A stretch of 64,000 nt of DNA from Akanthomyces muscarius (taxonomy: Eukaryota; Ascomycota; Sordariomycetes; Hypocreales; Cordycipitaceae): the NCBI RefSeq assembly GCF_028009165.1, contig NC_079242.1, forward strand, positions 3,100,001 to 3,164,000, read 5' to 3'. The notes beneath the pieces are model-generated. The model saw only the letters and a list, made by a program, of their open reading frames with translations, searched no databases and was not told the origin of the DNA. Numbering within the stretch: position 1 is the stretch's first letter; the number at the start of each line of letters is the position of its first letter. Made by a program: the position numbers and the translations under genes. Below, in pieces: positions 10,247 to 21,280 of the stretch.

Positions 10247-11251
10247 ATGGCTTCAGGTTATGACAGAGCTCTGTCGGGTACGTAACTCCGTCACCAATAC
10301 GCCCTCGCTTACCCTTCTGTCTTCAAAGCTAACTTTCACGATAGTGTTCAGGTAAAGACGGCTGTCCGAAACGCTCGTTAGGTCCTATCGCATGCTAACA
10401 CTGGTTCTAGTCCCGATGGACACGTTTTCCAAGTCGAATATGCTGGTGAAGCTGTGAAGCGAGGTAGGTGCTGCGCAGGTGCTGGCGCGTTTCCCCGGTG
10501 CTTGGGGCATTACTAAATACTTTCCACTGTAGGAACCTGTGCTGTTGGTGTCAAGGGCCAGGATGTTGTTGTACTTGGCTGCGAGAAGCGCTCTGCCATG
10601 AAACTCCAAGATACCCGAATCACCCCCTCTAAAATCCAAGTTCTCGACAACCACGTCGCCCTCGCCTTCGCTGGCCTCAACGCCGACGCCCGAATCCTCG
10701 TCGACAAGGCACGTCTAGAGGCTCAGTCGCACAGACTTACCGTCGAAGACCCCGCCACCATCGAATACATTACAAAATACGTTGCCGGCGTGCAACAACG
10801 GTACACTCAGGCTGGTGGTGTCCGCCCTTTTGGTATCAGCACGATGGTTGTTGGATTTGATAAGAACAGCAAGATCCCTCGTCTCTACCAGACCGAACCG
10901 TCAGGCATCTATTCTGCGTGGAAGGCCAACGCCATCGGCCGCTCCAGCAAGACCGTCCGCGAGTTCCTGGAACGCAACTACAAGGAGGAGATGGACCGGG
11001 AGGCTACTATCCGCCTGGCCATCAAATCGCTATTGGAAGTTGTGCAAACGGGAGCCAAGAACATCGAGATTGCTCTGATGGCCCCCGGGTCTACTATCGA
11101 AATGCTTCCCACGGAAGAGATTGAGCGCTACGTCAAGGAGATTGAGCAAGAGAAGCAGGAAGAGGCTGCCAAGAAGAAGACTGGTCGCGCTCCCGCCATC
11201 AGTGGCACGGCAATTCCCACGAGAAGCCAGGATGACTCTGCCGCCGAGTAA
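10247..11251 (+). CDS. PRE6: 20S proteasome subunit alpha4 (Pre6/PSMA7)
   Basis: Alpha-ring subunit of the 20S proteasome core, structural and gate-forming, non-catalytic. Four exons: 10247-10277, 10345-10351, 10411-10463 and 10533-11251, 269 aa. The N-terminus reads [21 protein letters not shown], the alpha-subunit signature; further matches are [68 protein letters not shown] and [14 protein letters not shown]. The tail is Lys/Glu-rich, as in fungal alpha4. The second exon is only 7 nt (TGTTCAG); it is needed to encode VFS, and both flanking introns have good sites. One residue looks unusual: the usual YALEA reads YAGEA. Identity is essentially certain. Confidence 0.97.
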
Positions 11252-11501
11252 TCTGGTTAAATAAATGGAACCCATAATTAGGCAGGCATTAGGCAGCTAT
11301 TTATCGTTGTTGATAGAACAAAGCCACTGTATGAACACTTGATTTTATATTTTTCGATGAACCAAATTTCGAGCAATGCTGTAGTAAACGCCACGTTAAA
11401 ACACTATATACCTCGGTCCGGACCAGATATGATTCCAGACTTGAGGTACTAATGCCGCCGAAAGTTTCAAACGGGATGAATGGTATAGATTTGAATGGCC
11501 T

Positions 11502-12006
11502 CTAGCCCAGTTTATCGGCGTCGTCATCTGGGTCGAACATCGATCGTAGGAGAGGTTGCCCTCGCGCTCTGTCGTCCTTCAGGAGCTTGTTGTTCATGCG
11601 AGTATCGTCGCCTTCGATGGTGAGCGCCGGTTTGGCAATCTTGGCTTCAATGACAAAGTGGTTGTCGCAGTGCGGGCAGTATTCGTCGCTGTCCTCGAAC
11701 TCCTGTGTATCTTTGCGGAAGCACTTTTTGCACTTTTTGCAAGCGAAAGTCATGTCGTGAGACTGAAGAAGTGGGTGCTGCTCTTGTTCGGCATGGCATT
11801 CAGCACAGTCGAACCATTTGCGACCTATATGAGGCAGGGTAAACAGTCAGTCTTGAGGAACAGCGACTAACGACTCGAGACCATTAAGAGTGGCGGGTCA
11901 TACAGCACGGTGATCGGATCGCGACCTGCGCATTAAGGATATGTTTGCTAATGGCTGGTCAGAGCTGTATATTCTTCTGCCTTCAGATTTATCTCCCTTA
12001 CCACAT
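11502..12006 (-). CDS. CHY-type zinc-finger protein, small
   Basis: A 123-aa zinc-binding protein almost entirely made of one CHY domain. Exons: 12006-12002 (only ATGTG), 11947-11904 and 11824-11502; introns of 54 and 79 nt. Splicing gives MCKHILNAQVAIRSPCCRKW, then FDCAECH, FACKKCKKCFRK, SDEYCPHCDNHFV, with Cys/His ligands in the CHY order. The C-terminus ends MFDPDDDADKLG. Yeast Hot13, a mitochondrial intermembrane-space factor, also has a CHY domain, but resemblance beyond the metal ligands is weak, so I do not assign that role. It diverges from the XPB gene with 301 bp between start codons. Confidence 0.88.
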
Positions 12007-12307
12007 GGCTACTGGAAGCTTAGGTGGGTAAATATGCTCTGCTATGTAGAAACTCAGAATACTGTCGAAATAATGTTGCGGCGTTGGAGGGGTGGCCAGT
12101 GGTACCCCACGCCGGTTCGTGCGCGGGAGTTTTTTAGTCAGCGATCTTAGTGGTGTGCTACATCTTCACGTAGTGCCTCTCGCCACCGGAAAGCCAACTC
12201 TTCCGTTTTAACATCCACGCTCGCCATCACCCCGGCAGCGCGCATCACAACGACACCGACTTTCTTGCTGGGCGCGACTCCGCACAAAGGGCATTTTTCT
12301 CGCAGCT
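12007..12307. promoter_or_regulatory. Divergent promoter, CHY protein / SSL2
   Basis: A 301-bp gap holds both promoters. Nothing resembling a TATA box is obvious; the SSL2 side is C-rich. Confidence 0.5.
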
Positions 12308-14779
12308 ATGCCTCCCAAGCGGAAGGCCGGCGGCAATGTGCAAGGGGGGGCCAAAACTGGCCGGGCTTCGCGCATGAGCACGCCAGGTGCAGCGACTCCT
12401 CGAAGCATCGGTAGCAACGATGACATTGAAGAAGACGACGCACCGATCGATGAAGTCCTCGAGGCAGATATCGACAAGAACATAGACCGTTTCTCTCTTA
12501 GTCGATACCAGAAGCGGCACAATGTTAAAGACCCGCTCACGCACATCTTTGGTGACAATGACTATTCGTATCTTGTCCTTAAAAAGGACCACCGGAACAG
12601 ACCGCTATGGATAGATCCTCAAAAGGGTCGTATCATCCTCGAAAGCTTCAATCCGCTGGCTGAGCAGGCGCAAGATTTCCTCATTACAATTTCAGAGCCG
12701 CTGTCGCGACCGACCTTTATGCACGAATACGCCCTCACCATGCACAGCCTGTACGCTGCCGTATCTGTAGGCCTGTCTCCAAAGGATATTATCAATACTC
12801 TCGAAAGATTTCTTAAGACACCACTGCCCGACGAAATCCGAGCGTTCATCACCAGCTGTACACAAACATATGGCAAAGTAAAACTTGTGTTGAAAAATAC
12901 CAAGTATTATGTCGAAAGCCCTGACCCGGAAATGCTGCAAATGCTGCTCAAGAACCCGAAGATTGGCCCGCTCCGCGTCCAAGGAACAGAAGAGATTACA
13001 ACCACAGCAGCGCCCAAGATTGGCGGCTTGGTCATCCCTGGCACGAAGAATGCTGCAGGTGTCAAACAGGCGAATGGGCTTCAGACGGGCGAAACCGAGC
13101 AAGGACCGGTTCCGCAAGGACAAGCCCAGGCAACGCTGGATGACGACGACGACGATGATCAAGAGGTCACACACGCCTTCGAAATCGCGGACAAGGATGT
13201 GGAAACAGTGCAAAAAGAGTGCCTCAACCTTGGCTATCCGGTTCTGGAAGAATACGATTTCCGACGCGACGAAGCAAATCCCAATCTCGATATTGATCTG
13301 CGACCTGGCACGCAAATTCGACCATATCAGGAAAAGAGCCTGAGCAAGATGTTCGGTAACGGCAGAGCGAAGAGTGGTCTTATCGTTTTGCCATGCGGCG
13401 CCGGCAAGACTTTGGTTGGCATCACAGCTGCATGCACCATCAAGAAGGGCATCATTGTGCTTTGCACAAGCTCCATGTCAGTTGTGCAGTGGCGAAATGA
13501 ATTCTTGAAGTGGTCGAACATCAACCCTGATGACATTGTCGCCTTCACATCGGACTCGAAAGGCTCGGTATTCACAGGCAGTACTGGTATCATTGTTACT
13601 ACGTACTCCATGGTCACGCAATCGCGAGCGCGGTCCTATGATGCGGAAAAGATGATGAGGTTCCTCACCGGAAGAGAATGGGGTCTCATGCTACTCGACG
13701 AAGTGCACGTCGTGCCAGCGAACATTTTCCGAAAAGTTACTTCCTCCATCAAGACACACTCCAAGCTGGGTCTTACAGCTACGTTGCTGCGAGAAGACGA
13801 CAAGATTTCTGATCTCAACTTCCTCATTGGCCCCAAGCTGTTCGAAGCAAACTGGATGGAACTCTCAAAGCAAGGTCATATTGCTCGCGTGCAGTGCGCA
13901 GAGGTTTGGTGCGCCATGCCAACCGAGTTTTATGATGAATATCTGCGTGCGCCATCCCGCAAGAAGAACTTACTCTACATTATGAACCCACGCAAGTTCC
14001 AGGCCTGTCAATATCTCATCAACTACCACGAAGCCCGCGGAGATAAGATTATTGTCTTTTCTGATAATGTCTATGCCCTCAAGGCTTACGCATTAAAACT
14101 AGGCAAAGCCTTCATCTACGGCGGTACGGGTCAGGCTGAGCGACTGAAAGTGCTGGAAAACTTTCAGCACAATCCGCTTGTGAACACACTTTTCTTGTCG
14201 AAGATTGGTGATACCTCCCTGGACTTGCCCGAGGCTACTTGCCTTATCCAGATATCATCGCACTACGGTTCCCGACGCCAAGAAGCACAGCGCCTGGGAC
14301 GAATTTTGCGAGCCAAGAGACGTAACGACGAAGGCTTCAATGCGTTCTTCTATTCTCTGGTGTCTAAAGATACGCAAGAAATGTACTTCTCGTCGAAGAG
14401 ACAGGCCTTCCTCGTCGACCAAGGCTATGCGTTCAAGGTCATTACGCAGCTAGCCAACATTGAGCAGACGCCCGGGCTTGCGTTTGCGACTGCAGCAGAG
14501 CGTCGAGAGCTGTTGCAAAAGGTGTTGGTGGAGAACGAGGGCATGGAGGATGAAGACATCACGGATGATTTGTTCCACAGCGGCAGCATGGGACGCGCCA
14601 AGAAGAGAGTTCGGCGAACGGCGGGCACGCTGGGCGAGCTCAGCGGCGGCCAGGACATGGCATACATTGAACAGAACAAGAAGTTCAACGGTGGTCTTAA
14701 AAAGAAGGGCAAGAAGGAGAGCAATGCCTTTTTTAAGAAGATTGGTAGAGAGAATGCTCGCCGCGCGGCGGGTGAGTGA
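12308..14779 (+). CDS. SSL2: TFIIH DNA translocase/helicase XPB (Ssl2/Rad25)
   Basis: ATP-dependent 3'-5' translocase of TFIIH, which opens promoters for RNA polymerase II and opens DNA around lesions in nucleotide excision repair (nucleus). Single exon, 823 aa (yeast Ssl2 is 843). Order: Lys-rich basic N-terminus, XPB N-terminal domain ([23 protein letters not shown], quoted in part, near residue 60), acidic linker with a run of Asp near 278, Walker A LPCGAGKT at about 361-368, DEVH box at 464-467 followed by VVPA, motif [16 protein letters not shown] including the RED element, then motif V/VI with [21 protein letters not shown] (partial). Canonical DEVHTIPA reads DEVHVVPA, a mild change. 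Likely essential and constitutive; no sign of disruption. Confidence 0.97.
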   Translation: MPPKRKAGGNVQGGAKTGRASRMSTPGAATPRSIGSNDDIEEDDAPIDEVLEADIDKNIDRFSLSRYQKRHNVKDPLTHIFGDNDYSYLVLKKDHRNRPLWIDPQKGRIILESFNPLAEQAQDFLITISEPLSRPTFMHEYALTMHSLYAAVSVGLSPKDIINTLERFLKTPLPDEIRAFITSCTQTYGKVKLVLKNTKYYVESPDPEMLQMLLKNPKIGPLRVQGTEEITTTAAPKIGGLVIPGTKNAAGVKQANGLQTGETEQGPVPQGQAQATLDDDDDDDQEVTHAFEIADKDVETVQKECLNLGYPVLEEYDFRRDEANPNLDIDLRPGTQIRPYQEKSLSKMFGNGRAKSGLIVLPCGAGKTLVGITAACTIKKGIIVLCTSSMSVVQWRNEFLKWSNINPDDIVAFTSDSKGSVFTGSTGIIVTTYSMVTQSRARSYDAEKMMRFLTGREWGLMLLDEVHVVPANIFRKVTSSIKTHSKLGLTATLLREDDKISDLNFLIGPKLFEANWMELSKQGHIARVQCAEVWCAMPTEFYDEYLRAPSRKKNLLYIMNPRKFQACQYLINYHEARGDKIIVFSDNVYALKAYALKLGKAFIYGGTGQAERLKVLENFQHNPLVNTLFLSKIGDTSLDLPEATCLIQISSHYGSRRQEAQRLGRILRAKRRNDEGFNAFFYSLVSKDTQEMYFSSKRQAFLVDQGYAFKVITQLANIEQTPGLAFATAAERRELLQKVLVENEGMEDEDITDDLFHSGSMGRAKKRVRRTAGTLGELSGGQDMAYIEQNKKFNGGLKKKGKKESNAFFKKIGRENARRAAGE

Positions 14780-17700
14780 AGCAGACTCGCTTTGGCGAGT
14801 GGACAGGACAGTGTACTTGTTGGGATATTGTTTAATTGCATATGGCGTTCTTACTGGGATTCTTTCATTATTTTTATTTTTGCTTGCTGCCGAGCAGGAA
14901 ATAGCATACAACATACCATATTAGCGATTTGAATAATAGAAATTCCATGATTTTTACCGAGCATAGCCCAGCCAAGCTTTGATGCGAAAGGGAGGGAGCT
15001 GAAATTTAGTCTTCTCTGGGCATGCAAAATGACGTTACTTTAGGAAGAGGTCGCATGACAGACCGGAAAGGTGGGTTGGTGTGCAGATGTGCTGGCATCT
15101 GGATACGACGTGAAGGAGGCTCTGCGACTTGGCAGATGTAAAATGGGAAAGCCGGGGCTAGCGCGCCTAGCGATAATGCTGGTATGGGCATGGAGGAGGA
15201 TGGGCGATCAAAAGGATGGGCGATGGCCTCGTGCATTCAGCCCCGGTGCAGATCGACCTGTCAGTGCTATGCACCATTCTGCGGTGGGATGAACAATAAC
15301 AAAGTTTACGTCTATTCATCTGAACGTTTGCGTAGTTCACTGTACGGACCGCTGTGTTGGCATGGCATGCCGAGTCGCCATGCAGCATGTTTTCATTTAC
15401 ACGGACGGTGTGGCATATATGTGTACCAGTAACTCGGGGCGGTGCGTGTTGCGCAAGGCGGGCGAGGTGTGGTGGTGTGGTGGTGGCGTCCAGTAGGTGC
15501 ACCATTGATCTGGGGCATTGCTGCATTTTCTCGGATTTGATATCTCTGATATGAGTGCTCTTGTCCCCTTTTGCCCTTTGTACAAGCAAAAGATGGACGT
15601 GACCAACGAGGAGTGGGAGGCCAGGATCGGCGAAGCTAATGGGCTTGCATGGGTGTGTGCCAGAAGTGCATCGTTGGCCAGGCTTCTGCTGTAATTCATT
15701 TCAGCTATCATGGCAGGGCAGCCAACCACCGGCTTGGGGGGCGCGTCTGTGTCTTTGACTTCATTTTTTGGTACCAATTATTGGGGGCGGATTAGCACGC
15801 GGGTGCAGGGGCGCTGGCCGGGGGGGCGCGCGCCGAGGGGACCCTGTTAATAAAAAGAAGGTTTGCGCCGTAGGCTTGGGAGATGAGGCATTGTTGTAGT
15901 GCTGCGCCCGGTGAATGACTCTGTGGGTGAGCGATTAAAACTGGCGGCAGCAGACATTCTTCCCCCCTAACCTAATGACGGCTGCTCATCAGTTTGGGGG
16001 CGGTGACAACGGAGGGGACAGAAAGACGCCGAGGAGGGCGAGGAATGCGGTGATCTGTTGACAGATTTGAAGCGTGCTTGAATGATTGATGGTGGTGCGC
16101 AGAAGAGCGCCAAGCTGAAAGAGGCGCTGATGGGCACTGGAGCAGCCACCACAACGTCACTGGCAACTGGGCAGCCCTAGACAATCCCAGGAAGGCCACT
16201 AAAAAAAACCGCTAGCAGTGTACGCCACGTTTTGGGTGTTTTCGGCACCACTTGGACACCACTTGGACCAGGCACTTGGGATGTTTGGATGGCCAGGACG
16301 GCTTTTGGTGTGGCAAACCCGCTTGCAGAGTGCAGAGCCCACGCACCACCAGCTGTCCGCCGTCCACCCTCGCCGTACCCGGCGGCGTCTTTGCTGACCA
16401 GCCAGCCAGTCAGCCAGCCAGTCAGTCAGCCAGCACAATGAATTTTGCTGCGTGCCGAGACCAGAACCAGCGGCCGCCAAAATCTGGGCTAGCAAAGTGC
16501 TCGCAGGCCACGCCAACTAACAAGGTAAGGTGGTTACCGCAGTCCAGAGGCAGCGCCACAGACAACCAATTTCTATCGCCCGCTGCCCACCATTCCCTCG
16601 TGCAAACGCTCATCCTCAATTCGCGACAGCAATTCGCCTCGAGTCTCGCCATCGATCGTGCAGGCGGGCACATACGCTGCTTCGGTGGCTAAGCCGGACC
16701 CAACTCTTGTCCAAAAAAAAAAAAAACTTGTATTTTCTCTTTTCTCTTCTCCTCATCTCTACTCTTCTCTCCTCGCCCTCCTTTGTCCCTCGTGCAGCGG
16801 CCAGGTTCCATTGCTACCTGCGCGCGCCTGTCGCAGTCGTACCAGATCTTTCAACCTCTGCGCAACGAGTCCACCATCTCCAATCGTGCTGCCCCTTGCC
16901 GCGTGCGACGCATCATTCTCGAGACTCGCCGCAGGGTCTGGACCCCTTTGTACGCCCGCCGCGGTCCCCGAAGCCTGCATTGCAGACACTGCCATCGCAC
17001 CACCAAGACGCACCACCGCAATCCCGAATTCGGCATCCTTGCAGAGACATTCATAGCAGGGCGAGACCAAGCTTATCCAGGCGCCCGGTTGACGGAGCAC
17101 GAATTCCCAGGCACCGCCGGCTTTGTCTCAAACCTCTGTTTATTTTTATCTCGTCGTCTTTGCGATTGAGACTGCTGTCTAGGACCGTCGTCCCTCGATT
17201 CACCAGCGGCCGACGTCTCCTGCCGAACTCCATTGGCGCTCCCCAGGACCTGCGCGCCGCGCCCAGACTTCGAAAGTGCGACACGGCCAGAATCGCCAAG
17301 AACCGACCGGCTCTGCACTGCCCGCTTCGCCATCTTCCATTCGACAGCTTTTCTTCTTCGCCCTCTGCGCAACCTACGACAGTCCTTGAACCAAAACTCT
17401 CTCCACCTGCAAACATCCTTATCAGCAGTTCCAAACTTGCTCTCCTTTTCCCGCCTCACCTGGGACTCGACCTCGAATACCAGTCCGACTTTTTGTGTCA
17501 AGATCCTGGCCGAGACCTGCAGCGGCCGGACCCTGTGTCACCACCTTCCGGAAAACGTGCCGGCCTTGCAGTCCTTCCATTCGACAACTGATCCTTGCTT
17601 GGCCCTTTACAGGGTTTTTTATTTTCTCCAGTGGCAGGACCGCCTACTTCAACGCCCTAGACAACGGAAACGACGTCAACACGGCGAACTCGACAAGCTG

Positions 17701-18090
17701 CTGAACTGATTGCGCTCGGGATACATGCTGTCGTGCTTCTGTACCATACGGCTCTTTAAATTGGTATATTAACTCTGGTCGCTCGCCTGGTTTCCGGCAG
17801 AGCTACCACTCTGAGATAGCCAAGCCTGCCAGCATCACTTTCAAGGACGCAACAACTCCACGCCATTGCCTCGACTTCCTATCTTATTCGCCACTTCCAC
17901 CATGCTTTTTGCCCTTGACCATACTCTCCTGTCGCTTGGCTGGACTTTGGCTTAACCCTTGCTGGTTTTTCTAATCACCATCTTGAGCCACTCGACTTGC
18001 TCAAAATTCGGCCGACGCTACGTTCTTGGCTACCAATTTTCCCTTCCCTATTTCCATACCAAATACTCAACTGCAGTATCAATCGCCACT
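14780..18090. other. 3.3-kb intergenic region including probable long TRK leader
   Basis: No gene is supported. From about 16700 to 18090 the plus strand is strongly C/T-rich with AT-poor composition, so several frames stay open by composition alone, and it runs straight into the TRK start codon. This looks like a long 5' leader or promoter, perhaps with leader introns (e.g. GT...AG pairs near 17700-17960). Short upstream ATGs (e.g. 17901) are present. Confidence 0.4.
16399..16434. repeat. Tetranucleotide CAGY microsatellite, nine units
   Basis: Nine consecutive CAGC/CAGT units. Just upstream at about 16246-16266 a short unit, ACCACTTGGAC, is repeated twice in tandem. Confidence 0.85.
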
Positions 18091-20913
18091 ATGCTTGACA
18101 ATCTTCGCAGCAATGTCTGGGCACAGCTCAAGGCTATCAAGCCCGCCTTTGTGTCCAAGAACCCACACTTCAACTTCATCACCGCACACTACTTTTGGAT
18201 CGTTGGCGCTACAATAGTTGGCTCCATATGCATATACGCTGGTGGCAAGGGCCATTTAGCTTATATCGACGCTCTGCTTTTCGCCAGTGGTGCAAACACA
18301 CAAGCCGGTCTGAACCCGGTTGACGTAAACCTGCTCACCACCTTCCAACAAGTCGTCATCTACGTTCTTGTCATGCTGTCCAATCCAATCACACTTCACG
18401 GGTCCGTCGTCTTTCTCCGCATTTACTGGTTTGAGAAACGCTTTCAAGGATGGGTGCGTGAGGTTCGCAGCCGGCGTCCCAACTTGACCAAGTCAAAATC
18501 TCAAGCTGTCAATGAGATGCACAGAGCTGAGGAAGGTGTAAATGGCCGCAACATCACAGTGGTTCCCGCCAACGGCAAGTCACAGCGAATTACCAATGAT
18601 GGTATTCTCCTTGACAACAGCAACACTGCGCCTCCCGACTTACCCCGTCGCGGTAATGAGGACAGTGACACCACCACGACTGCGACGCATAGCCCATCTA
18701 CAAACACGCCTGGCCACTCCCAACATACCCAAGATAGTGACGATGGGTCGCCGTCAACGCACGGCACTGCCACTCCTGTTACTGAGTTGCAAGCTCGCAA
18801 GGACAGCGGGGGAGAACATACCCATGGTCCCACGGCCATTACCTTTGCCGATACTGTCAAGAGAAGCGATGGGCTGGAAGAAAACGCCGCCGAGTTTGCC
18901 GAGAGACGTCCAAATGCCCAGCACATTGCCATCCTCGAACGCCAGCGCAACGAGGACGACAACGATGTTCTTCGCATTCCTGGTCCCCGTGATATTGAGC
19001 GCGGGCAGGTTCCCACCCGTCTAGATGAATACGAACGCGATGAAACTCTTGGCCCTCGAGCCTCGCGCATAACCAGCAATCCCGATTCAAAACCGCCACA
19101 CGCCCACGACGCACCCTATCAGGGCCTTCGTGGCCGGCAACCAACCATTACCATTGCGGAACCAGATCGCAAGCATAGAGAGCTTGCAGACGACGCTAAA
19201 GCTTTGACTGGTACTCTTGATGTTTTCCGCTTAAGAAAACCACGTCTTTTCAACAAGAACGGGCAGAACACAAATCACGAAGATGGCCAAGACCAGCCTC
19301 CTAGGCCCACGCGGACATGGACACTAGAACGAATTCGATCTGCCCTTCATCGCGATTCTGGCAATGCCGAAGACATGCCTTATCTCAGCTACACTCCAAC
19401 CATGGCCAGAAATTCAAACTTTGTTGGCCTCACGCTTGAGCAGCGTGAAGAGTTGGGTGGTATTGAATACCGTTCCCTACGAACTCTTGCTTTTGTTCTG
19501 CTTGGGTTCTTCTGGGGTTTCCAACTTTTCGGCCTCGTCACGCTACTTCCCTTTATTCTGCACAACAATTACTACGGTAAGATTGTCGAGGCCGGTGGAG
19601 TCTCCAGAACATGGTGGGGTTTCTTTACAGCCAATGTCGGCTTTATGGATGTTGGCTTTACTTTGACGCCCGACAGCATGATCTCGTTTGTCAAATCCGA
19701 GTATGTTTTGATGATTATGTGTTTTCTAATCATTCTCGGCAACACTGGCTTTCCCGTCATGCTGCGCTTCATCATTTGGGTGCTTACCAAGATTGTCCCC
19801 AAGCGCTCTGGCCTTTGGGAGGAGCTCAAATTCCTTCTCGATCATCCCCGTCGGTGCTTCACGCTTCTCTTCCCGTCGGGACCAAACTGGTGGCTGTTTT
19901 GGATCCTCATTTCTCTCAATGCAATTGATTTGCTTTTTTTCCTTGTCTTGGATTTGGGCAAGGAGCCCATCAGCCAGCTTCCTCTGCATAACAGAGTCGT
20001 TGTCGGACTTTTCCAGGCCGCCTCGACGAGAACTGCAGGCTTTTCAGCTGTCAACTTGGGCGATCTTCATCCCGCCATGCCGGTCATGTACATGATCATG
20101 ATGTACATCTCCGTTTTCCCCATTGCCATCTCCATTCGACGAACCAACGTGTATGAGGAACGGTCCTTGGGCGTCTACGACCACAACGAAGGCGCCGAGG
20201 AGGAGGCCTCCGCCCTGTCGTATGTCGGTACCCATTTGCGCCGACAGCTTTCTTTCGATTTGTGGTTTGTCTTCCTGGGCTTCTTCATCCTCTGTATCTC
20301 AGAGGGTTCCAAGATTCAAGATGGGCGCTTCGACTTGTTTGCGGTCCTGTTCGAGGTTGTCAGTGCCTACGGTACTGTTGGGCTGAGCATGGGTGCCGCA
20401 GGCGTCAACGCCTCTCTGTGCAGTCAATTTTCCGTTGTTGGCAAGCTTGTCATTGCTGCTCTGCAGATCCGTGGTCGTCACCGTGGTCTGCCGTATGGTC
20501 TAGATAAGGCCGTCCTTCTTCCTAGCGAGGCTCGCTTTAAGAAGGAAGCCGAGGAATCGGAGGCAGTCTTGGCCCGTATGAGCACGGCGCCCACGGCGAT
20601 GTCCAGCGGAATTCAGAGACTGCCGAGCGTCGCGCGCGGACGCACCGTGAGCAGAGGCAAGGATACAAACATTATTGCAAAGTTTTTGCATCCTGGTCCT
20701 GTGGCCCAACGCGACGCTAGTCTTGCGCACCAGCGAAGCCGCTCTAACGATTCTCGCGCGTTGACTCTGGAGCGCAACCGCACCTACACTGAGCCTCACA
20801 CTGAAGTGGACTCTCAGTTGGAGCAGCTGCCCAGTGGTAATTCCTCGAAGCACATGCACCCAGTGCGTTCTGAAACTGCACCGTCAAACTATCCTACTCC
20901 TTGGAGGCCATAG
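18091..20913 (+). CDS. TRK1: TRK-family potassium uptake transporter
   Basis: High-affinity K+ (Na+) uptake at the plasma membrane; Trk/Ktr/HKT fold with four membrane-pore-membrane repeats. Single exon. I take the ATG at 18091 (940 aa) rather than the in-frame ATG 132 nt upstream, because family proteins start close to the first helix and the extra 44 residues read like leader sequence. Pore loops: A FASGANTQAGLNPVD (near residue 65), B NVGFMDVGFTLTPDSMISF, C STRTAGFSAVNLGDLHPA, D AYGTVGLSMGAAGVN; then KLVIAALQIRGRHRGLPYG, the hallmark end of the last helix. A hydrophilic cytosolic loop of about 300 residues (130-435), rich in Ser/Thr/Asp, separates repeats A and B, as in fungal Trk1, and is a likely phosphoregulatory site. 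The C-terminal 120 residues are disordered. Confidence 0.95.
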   Translation: MLDNLRSNVWAQLKAIKPAFVSKNPHFNFITAHYFWIVGATIVGSICIYAGGKGHLAYIDALLFASGANTQAGLNPVDVNLLTTFQQVVIYVLVMLSNPITLHGSVVFLRIYWFEKRFQGWVREVRSRRPNLTKSKSQAVNEMHRAEEGVNGRNITVVPANGKSQRITNDGILLDNSNTAPPDLPRRGNEDSDTTTTATHSPSTNTPGHSQHTQDSDDGSPSTHGTATPVTELQARKDSGGEHTHGPTAITFADTVKRSDGLEENAAEFAERRPNAQHIAILERQRNEDDNDVLRIPGPRDIERGQVPTRLDEYERDETLGPRASRITSNPDSKPPHAHDAPYQGLRGRQPTITIAEPDRKHRELADDAKALTGTLDVFRLRKPRLFNKNGQNTNHEDGQDQPPRPTRTWTLERIRSALHRDSGNAEDMPYLSYTPTMARNSNFVGLTLEQREELGGIEYRSLRTLAFVLLGFFWGFQLFGLVTLLPFILHNNYYGKIVEAGGVSRTWWGFFTANVGFMDVGFTLTPDSMISFVKSEYVLMIMCFLIILGNTGFPVMLRFIIWVLTKIVPKRSGLWEELKFLLDHPRRCFTLLFPSGPNWWLFWILISLNAIDLLFFLVLDLGKEPISQLPLHNRVVVGLFQAASTRTAGFSAVNLGDLHPAMPVMYMIMMYISVFPIAISIRRTNVYEERSLGVYDHNEGAEEEASALSYVGTHLRRQLSFDLWFVFLGFFILCISEGSKIQDGRFDLFAVLFEVVSAYGTVGLSMGAAGVNASLCSQFSVVGKLVIAALQIRGRHRGLPYGLDKAVLLPSEARFKKEAEESEAVLARMSTAPTAMSSGIQRLPSVARGRTVSRGKDTNIIAKFLHPGPVAQRDASLAHQRSRSNDSRALTLERNRTYTEPHTEVDSQLEQLPSGNSSKHMHPVRSETAPSNYPTPWRP

Positions 20914-21280
20914 CGACTTCTATTTTCCATTCGACATACATCCATACTCACTTTAGACTTGACCTTCTATCTTGTTTTTGTTTTCCTTGCGCGGCATATG
21001 TACATGTATTGCAACGGCGCCATTCCAGCTGCAGACTCTGCCGGATTGCCTTGATGGAGTTGTTTATAGACGGGTCACACTGGTGTTTTTTGTTTTGTTT
21101 TGTTCTTTTGTATTGGGAATAGGGGCGCTTTTGACTTGAGGGCGCTTAGAAGAGAGTAGCTGGGCCCGTTTTCAGCGACTTGTAAATACCAAAACAGATG
21201 TGACATTATATATCATATTATTGATTCGTTATATCGAAAGGCCAAAAAAGGATCCGCTCTGGTGATTCATATGTACAACA
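20914..21280. other. Convergent 3' region between TRK1 and the VPS9 gene
   Basis: About 370 bp holding the 3' UTRs of two converging genes; AT-rich stretches at 21205-21245 are plausible polyadenylation regions. Confidence 0.5.

Noticed and set aside
16530..17591. 353-codon plus-strand open frame upstream of TRK1
   Set aside because: Arg/Ser/Pro-rich translation, no motif, and other phases are equally open; this is composition bias in a C/T-rich leader.
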